A stretch of DNA of 10,543 bases, from positions 1 through 10,543 of the forward strand of contig BBFD01000137.1 of the NCBI GenBank assembly GCA_001313065.1. The letters are read 5' to 3'. The stretch comes from Silvimonas sp. JCM 19000. GTDB lineage: Bacteria; Pseudomonadota; Gammaproteobacteria; Burkholderiales; Chitinibacteraceae. Shown here in pieces: positions 6,723 to 10,543 of this stretch; position 1 is the stretch's first letter, and each line of letters opens with the position of its first letter. The translations under genes and the position numbers were made by a program. Below the pieces are notes generated by a model that was not told the origin of the DNA, did not search any database, and saw only the letters and a program-made list of their open reading frames with translations.

Positions 6723-6762
6723 GGGCGCGTTATCCAGACGGAAATGCGCCCGAATTTTTTTT
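6723..6762 (+). terminator. Terminator of ndh
   Basis: GGGCGC (6723-6728) pairs with GCGCCC (6746-6751), extended by a G-U and two A-T pairs to 9 bp, and is followed by GAA and eight T (6755-6762). It lies 18 bp after the ndh stop. Confidence 0.85.
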
Positions 6763-7000
6763 GGGTGCAGTGAGTGTGGCGATGGCTTGGGGTGGTGGGT
6801 CTTGACCCACCCTATGCAACAGCGCAGCGCATTGCCGATGTCGACAGACTGTGCTCGTCAGCAGTTGTCCCGAGCGGCGTGGAAGGGGATCGCGCCGGAG
6901 CGCAGGAAGCGGATTGGGCGGAATGCCCATGAATATTTCGAGGGAGCGGCGGTTCGCTAGCGCTGATTCGCAAGAGGTGCCCGCGCAGTAGCCATCCGCC
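6763..7000. other. Gene-free stretch with a palindrome; possible dispersed repeat
   Basis: No credible gene in 238 bp. Several frames are open on both strands, but none has a ribosome binding site and protein-like composition. Near its left end is a perfect palindrome, GGTGGGTC-TT-GACCCACC (6794-6811), of the kind seen in interspersed REP-like repeats of many proteobacteria. A smaller hairpin is GGGC-ggaat-GCCC (6916-6928). Whether this stretch is repeated in the genome cannot be decided from one copy. Confidence 0.35.
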
Positions 7001-7031
7001 AAAAAAAAAACGCCGGCCTGGCAGGTCGGCG
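7001..7031 (-). terminator. Minus-strand terminator without an obvious gene
   Basis: On the minus strand CGCCG (7031-7027) pairs with CGGCG (7015-7011), with an inner CCT/AGG stem after one mismatch, and ten T follow (7010-7001). A transcript coming from the right would stop here, yet no protein gene on that strand precedes it. Confidence 0.6.
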
Positions 7032-7039
7032 CGTAAACA

Positions 7040-7089
7040 GAGGATGGAAACGAAACCGCGCGGCAAAGTGCCGCGCAACCTGCATCCTC
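7040..7089. repeat. Nested inverted repeat, candidate RNA hairpin
   Basis: The outer arms GAGGATG (7040-7046) and CATCCTC (7083-7089) enclose the inner arms GCGCGGCA (7058-7065) and TGCCGCGC (7069-7076). All arms pair perfectly and the inner loop is 3 nt. The unpaired part is an internal loop of 11 and 6 nt. It lies between the minus-strand terminator and the purE promoter, so it could belong to a short minus-strand RNA. Confidence 0.5.
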
Positions 7090-7128
7090 GGCGACTGGCT
7101 ACCGCTGGTCATTAACACGATCCAAGTA

Positions 7129-7156
7129 TTGACAGCGCCCGCGCAATCCGTATACC
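7129..7156 (+). promoter_or_regulatory. Candidate promoter of the purE operon
   Basis: A consensus TTGACA (7129-7134) is followed after 16 bp by TATACC (7151-7156). Transcription would start near 7163, leaving a leader of about 104 nt before purE. The -10 hexamer lies in the loop of the inverted repeat at 7132-7171. Confidence 0.55.
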
Positions 7157-7171
7157 GCGCGGGCATGCTGT
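7132..7171. promoter_or_regulatory. Inverted repeat over the purE promoter, possible operator
   Basis: GCCCGCGC (7137-7144) and GCGCGGGC (7157-7164) are perfect 8-bp arms, continued by ACAGC (7132-7136) and GCTGT (7167-7171) across a 2-nt bulge. The repeat spans from the -35 end to just past the expected start point, where a repressor would block RNA polymerase. It does not resemble the E. coli PurR operator. It could instead be an RNA hairpin of a minus-strand transcript. Confidence 0.4.
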
Positions 7172-7266
7172 TTATGTGTAGGTTTTCCGGCTGATCGGCA
7201 GGGCGCAACTGGCCCGCGTTCGCCGTTTACAGCTAGTATTCAGCGTTTTGGGCAAAGGACTCGGGC

Positions 7267-7751
7267 ATGGCGCAGGTGGGCGTAGTAATGGGCAGCAACA
7301 GTGATTGGGAAGTCATGCGGCATGCTGCTGACCAACTGGCTGCGTTCGGGGTCGAATTTGAAGCGCGCGTGGTGTCGGCACACCGCACGCCCGATCTGAT
7401 GTTTGAATACGCCGAAAGCGCGCGCGCGCGTGGCATCCAGGTCATCATCGCCGGTGCCGGTGGCGCGGCGCATCTGCCTGCATGATCGCCGCCAAAACCA
7501 CGCTGCCTGTGCTCGGCGTGCCTGTGCCATCGCGCTATCTGCGCGGCGAAGACTCATTGTTGTCGATCGTGCAGATGCCCAAGGGCGTGCCGGTAGCCAC
7601 CTTTGCGATTGGCGAAGCGGGCGCCGCCAACGCCGCGTTGTTTGCCATCGCCATGCTGGCCAACACTCAGCCCGCACTGGCCGAAGCCCTGGCGGCATTC
7701 CGTCAGAAGCAGACGCAAACCGTGCTGGATATGGCCCTGCCGCTGGAATGA
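7267..7751 (+). CDS. purE: 5-(carboxyamino)imidazole ribonucleotide mutase PurE
   Basis: Moves the carboxyl group of N5-CAIR to C4 to give CAIR, step 6 of de novo purine synthesis, acting on the product of PurK. The start at ATG 7267 has AAAGGA at 7254-7259. The class I PurE blocks are present: [10 protein letters not shown] (8-17), SAHRTPDLM (37-45) with the catalytic His39, [10 protein letters not shown] and [21 protein letters not shown]. As written the frame ends at 7485; one extra G at 7480 (GG instead of G) turns HLPA into [13 protein letters not shown] and gives 161 aa, normal for the family. It is first in an operon with the membrane protein gene (ATGA overlap), purK and the fosA-like gene. 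Confidence 0.94.
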
Positions 7752-8014
7752 TTCCGGACGAGCTGACCCGCTGGCAACGCGTGATTGACGGCGGGTGGTG
7801 GCGCTGTGTGCTGTGGAACGGCGTGGTGTGCTGGGGCGTGCCCCTGACCGTGTTGTTGTCTGCAGTGCGCACGCTAACTGGTATTAGTGGAAGTATTATT
7901 TCAGAGCTATTACGCACGTTTCCCTTTGGTTTGGCCGCAGGTTTCGTCTACGGACTGGCCTTATGGGGCTACGCGCAGTTGCAGATTGTTAAAGCTAGAC
8001 ATAAAAAGGATTGA
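7748..8014 (+). CDS. Small two-helix membrane protein between purE and purK
   Basis: Family not recognised. An 88-aa frame starts at ATG 7748, sharing ATGA with the purE stop, and ends at TGA 8012-8014, 5 bp before the purK start, so it is probably translationally coupled to both. Two hydrophobic segments are visible: residues ~17-40 ([14 protein letters not shown] then [10 protein letters not shown]) and ~58-81 ([20 protein letters not shown]). The short N-terminus ([10 protein letters not shown]) and Lys/Arg-rich C-terminus (VKARHKKD) suggest both ends face the cytoplasm. The frame is intact, with no homopolymer problem. No catalytic motif is seen. Its place inside the purine operon suggests co-expression, not necessarily a purine function. 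Confidence 0.7.
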   Translation: MIPDELTRWQRVIDGGWWRCVLWNGVVCWGVPLTVLLSAVRTLTGISGSIISELLRTFPFGLAAGFVYGLALWGYAQLQIVKARHKKD

Positions 8015-8019
8015 TTTTG

Positions 8020-9158
8020 ATGGTCAACAAGCCGATTTTGCCACCCGCCATGCTGGGTATTCTGGGGGGCGGGCAACTTGGCCGCATGTTTACCGTAGCC
8101 GCCAAGACCATGGGTTACCAGGTGACCGTGCTCGATCCCGATCCCAACGCGCCCGCGGCGGATTTTGCCGACGTGCATCTGGCGCAACCGTATACCGATG
8201 TGCACGCGCTGGCCGAACTGGCCAGAACCTGCGCCGCCATCACCACCGAATTTGAAAACGTCAACGCCGACAGCATGCGCTGGCTGGCGCAACAAGGCAT
8301 TCCGGTCAGCCCGTCTGGCGAATGCGTGGCCATTGCGCAAGACCGCATCGCCGAAAAGACCTTTATCCGCAATAGCGGGCTGGATACCGCACCGTTTCTG
8401 GCCATCCGCAATTCGGGTGATCTGGATGTCGATCTGAGCCCTTACCTGCCCGGCATTCTTAAAACGGCGCGTCTGGGTTACGACGGCAAGGGCCAGGTGC
8501 GCGTGCAGACGCTCGAAGAAGCCCGCCTGGCGCTGTCGAACATGAAGCATCAAGCCTGTGTGCTGGAGAAAATGCTCCCCTTGGTGGCGGAAGTTTCGGC
8601 CATCGTCACCCGTACCCGCGCGGCGAAGCCACGTGCTTCCCCGTTGCAGAAAACCAGCACAAGAACGGCATTCTGGATGTCTCTATCGTGCCCGCGCGCA
8701 TCAGCGCAGAACTGCTGGACCAGGCGCGCAGCATGGCGCTGCAGCTGGCCGAAAAGCTCGATTACATCGGCGTGCTGGCAGTGGAATTCTTTGTGCTGGA
8801 AGGCGACCGCCTGGTTATCAACGAAATGGCGCCGCGTCCGCATAACTCGGGCCACTACACGCTCGACGCCACGCTAACCAGCCAGTTTGAGCAGCAAGTG
8901 CGCGCCATGTGCGGCCTGTACCCGGGTAAAACCGATCTGCTGCGCCCGACCGTCATGGTCAATCTGCTGGGCGATACCTGGGGCGAAAACAATGCCGCGC
9001 CGCATTGGGAAGTCCTGATGACCGCACCCAATACCAAGCTGCATTTGTACGGCAAGAAGGAAGCGCGCATCGGCCGCAAGATGGGCCACTTTAATGTGCT
9101 AGCCGATAGCGTCGACGCCGCGCTCGAACAAGCCGAAGCCATCAAAGACACGCTATGA
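8020..9158 (+). CDS. purK: 5-(carboxyamino)imidazole ribonucleotide synthase PurK
   Basis: ATP-grasp enzyme that carboxylates AIR with bicarbonate to N5-CAIR, the substrate of PurE. The start is ATG 8020 ([13 protein letters not shown]), with AAGGA at 8006-8010; a TTG at 8011 would overlap the ribosome binding site. The blocks [11 protein letters not shown] (13-23), TTEFENV (75-81), [12 protein letters not shown] (148-159), [14 protein letters not shown] and [14 protein letters not shown] are diagnostic. As written the frame breaks at about 8620; one more G there (GG instead of G) gives [20 protein letters not shown] and a protein of 379 aa, normal for the family. Its TGA stop overlaps the start of the fosA-like gene (ATGA). 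Confidence 0.94.
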
Positions 9159-9577
9159 GCGGCGTGTCTGCCACCGGGCTTAACCATCTGACGCTGGCCG
9201 TCACTGATCTTGACCGGTCGGTGGCGTTCTATCGGCGCGGTCTGGGCGCACGCCTGGCGGCGCAGTGGGATCGCGGCGCCTATCTGGCGCTGGGCGATTT
9301 GTGGTTATGCCTGAGCCTGGGCCAGCGCGATCTCGCGCACGATTACACGCATTACGCCTTTGGCTGTGTGCCCGAGCAATTTGGTGCGCTATGCGAGCAA
9401 TTGCGCGGCGCGGGCGCGACCGCCTGGCAGGACAATCGCAGCGAAGGCGAGTCGTACTACTTTCTGGACCCCGATCAGCATCGCCTGGAGCTCCATATCG
9501 GCGATCTGACTACCCGCCTGAACGCCTGTCGCCAACGGCCCTATGCCGGGATGACCTTTGGCGAGCTGGCGCCATAA
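9155..9577 (+). CDS. FosA-like glutathione transferase (VOC superfamily)
   Basis: A 140-aa glyoxalase-fold protein close to FosA, the Mn2+- and K+-dependent enzyme that adds glutathione to fosfomycin. Shared blocks are GLNHLTLAV (8-16), GDLWLCLSL (47-55), DYTHYAFG (63-70), NRSEG (94-98), [18 protein letters not shown] (101-118) and PYAGM (129-133). The metal ligands are present as His11, His66 and Glu112, as is the K+ loop Ser96-Glu97-Gly98. The position equal to FosA Lys90, which contacts fosfomycin, is Gln92, so activity on the drug may be reduced or the substrate different. It starts at ATG 9155 inside the purK stop (ATGA), so it is translationally coupled to purK, and its composition matches its neighbours: a chromosomal gene, not a recent acquisition. 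Confidence 0.85.
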   Translation: MSGVSATGLNHLTLAVTDLDRSVAFYRRGLGARLAAQWDRGAYLALGDLWLCLSLGQRDLAHDYTHYAFGCVPEQFGALCEQLRGAGATAWQDNRSEGESYYFLDPDQHRLELHIGDLTTRLNACRQRPYAGMTFGELAP

Positions 9578-9608
9578 GCGCGCCAGACTGACCGCAGCAT
9601 GCTTCAGG

Positions 9609-9614
9609 CATAAT
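9609..9614 (+). promoter_or_regulatory. Candidate -10 element of purC
   Basis: CATAAT, five of six matches to the sigma70 -10, 35 bp before the purC start codon. The nearest -35-like sequences around 9586-9593 (GACTGACC) are weak. Nine T follow at 9617-9625. purC may have its own promoter or be read through from the purEK operon. Confidence 0.3.
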
Positions 9615-9648
9615 TCTTTTTTTTTGCCCCCTCACGGAGAACGGCGCC

Positions 9649-10531
9649 ATGTCTTCTGGCCTGACCACCACCAACCTCACCAGCCTGAAAAAAAGATTTA
9701 TTCGGGCAAGGTGCGCGATCTGTATGAAATCGATGGCCAGCGCATGCTGATGATCGCCACCGACCGCCTTTCGGCGTTCGACGTGATCCTGGCCGAGCCG
9801 ATTCCCGAAAAAAGGCAAGATCCTGACCGCGATTTCCAATTTCTGGTTTGAAAAGCTGCGCGACCTGGTGCCCAGCCACTTTACCGGCGAGCAACCGGAA
9901 GACGTGGTCGACCCGATCGACCTGCCGCAAGTGGAAGGCCGCGCCGTGGTGGTCAAACGCCTGCAAGCGGTGCCGGTAGAAGCTGTGGTGCGCGGTTATA
10001 TCGTCGGCGGCGGCTGGAAAGACTATCAGCCACCGGCAGCGTCAGCGGCATCAAATTGCCCGCAGGCTGGTCGAAGCCGACAAACTGCCGGAGCCGATCT
10101 TTACGCCGTCGACCAAAGCCGCTGTGGGCGACCATGACGAGCCCATCTCGTTTGAGCAATGTGCGGATCTGATCGGCGCAGAACTGGCGGCCAAGGTTCG
10201 CGATACTGCCATCAAGCTATATAAGGCGGCATCGGAATATGCGGCCACGCGCGGCATTATCATCGCCGACACCAAGTTTGAGTTCGGCCTGGATGAAGAC
10301 GGCACGCTGTGCCTGATGGACGAAGCACTGACGCCCGATTCCAGCCGCTTCTGGCCCGCCGACCAATACCAGCCCGGCAAGAACCCGCCCAGCTACGACA
10401 AGCAGTTCGTACGCGACTGGCTGGAAACCACCGGCTGGAACAAAACCCCACCCGCTCCCGCCTTGCCGGAAGACGTAGCACTGCGCACCGCCGCCAAATA
10501 CCGCGAAGCGCTGGACAAGCTGACCGCGTAA
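9649..10531 (+). CDS. purC: SAICAR synthetase PurC
   Basis: Condenses CAIR with aspartate using ATP to give SAICAR, the step after PurE. The start at ATG 9649 gives [20 protein letters not shown]; a CGGAGA ribosome binding site lies at 9635-9640. The blocks [54 protein letters not shown] and [12 protein letters not shown] are all present, but in different frames. Four breaks explain this: A runs 9688-9694 (seven for five) and 9808-9813 (six for five), one base missing near 10029 (YQATG) and one near 10066-10067 (LPAGLVEADK). Repaired length is 293 aa, as in other proteobacterial PurC of the long type. It is 71 bp after the fosA-like gene on the same strand. Because purC is a core gene, sequence error is the likely cause. 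Confidence 0.93.
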
Positions 10532-10543
10532 CCAGCACCAGCC

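Noticed and set aside
7001..7200. A 6S RNA gene upstream of purE.
   Set aside because: The region folds as separate hairpins, not as one long rod with a central bubble, and I could not match known 6S sequence blocks; left as an unnamed candidate RNA.
6730..7208. Overlapping minus-strand frames of 83-90 aa in the ndh-purE gap.
   Set aside because: They cross the T10 terminator and several hairpins, show Arg/Pro/Ala composition typical of noncoding GC-rich DNA, and lack ribosome binding sites.
9599..9625. A rho-independent terminator between the fosA-like gene and purC (ATGC-ttcag-GCAT then T9).
   Set aside because: The stem is only 4 bp and separated from the T run by AATTC; the CATAAT in it fits better as a -10 element.
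1720..9813. Programmed slippage at A6-A7 runs as a real expression mechanism, as described for some AT-rich symbionts.
   Set aside because: It cannot explain the equally common missing G/C bases, the genome is not AT-rich, and the repeat units in the asr-like gene show the runs to be inflated.

Overview
The window reads as a chromosomal segment of a betaproteobacterium, probably Neisseriales. The guess rests on the Neisseria-like cold-shock protein, the purEK/purC arrangement, a betaproteobacterial NDH-2 and the generally GC-rich codon use; it is an inference, not a measured placement. Almost everything is housekeeping or stress physiology, and no phage, transposase or CRISPR array is visible. 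An important caveat is that most genes are split by 1-2 base length errors in short homopolymers. Runs of five A/T are lengthened to six or seven, and runs of two or three G/C are one short. Repairing these gives proteins of normal family length, so I annotate them as single genes and treat the breaks as probable sequence errors.

Left block (1-3403, minus strand): a HugZ/PNPOx-type flavin split-barrel protein, then rstA (OmpR-family regulator), a rho-independent terminator, rstB (sensor kinase), and a secreted Lys/Ala/Gln repeat protein resembling the acid-shock protein Asr, which runs off the left edge. In E. coli RstA activates asr. Here the regulator, the sensor and the presumed target lie side by side, and a near-consensus RstA box precedes the asr-like gene at a class-I activator distance from a candidate promoter. 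This is the most interesting part of the window.

Middle block (3404-6762): def (peptide deformylase, plus), a bidirectional terminator, an unrecognised 67-aa gene (minus), an AT-rich spacer with a dense array of ACTAC/GTAGT sites, a cold-shock protein gene with its terminator and a long leader (minus), then the divergent type II NADH dehydrogenase gene ndh (plus), the only long gene here that reads through without a break.

Right block (6763-10543): about 500 bp without a credible gene, holding a palindromic repeat-like stretch, several strong hairpins, a minus-strand terminator and a good sigma70-type promoter. A tight plus-strand operon follows: purE, a small two-helix membrane protein, purK and a fosA-like VOC gene, with ATGA overlaps at two junctions. 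purC comes next after a short gap. PurK and PurE carry out the two-step carboxylation of AIR and PurC the following condensation, so this is a de novo purine cluster with two unexpected passengers.
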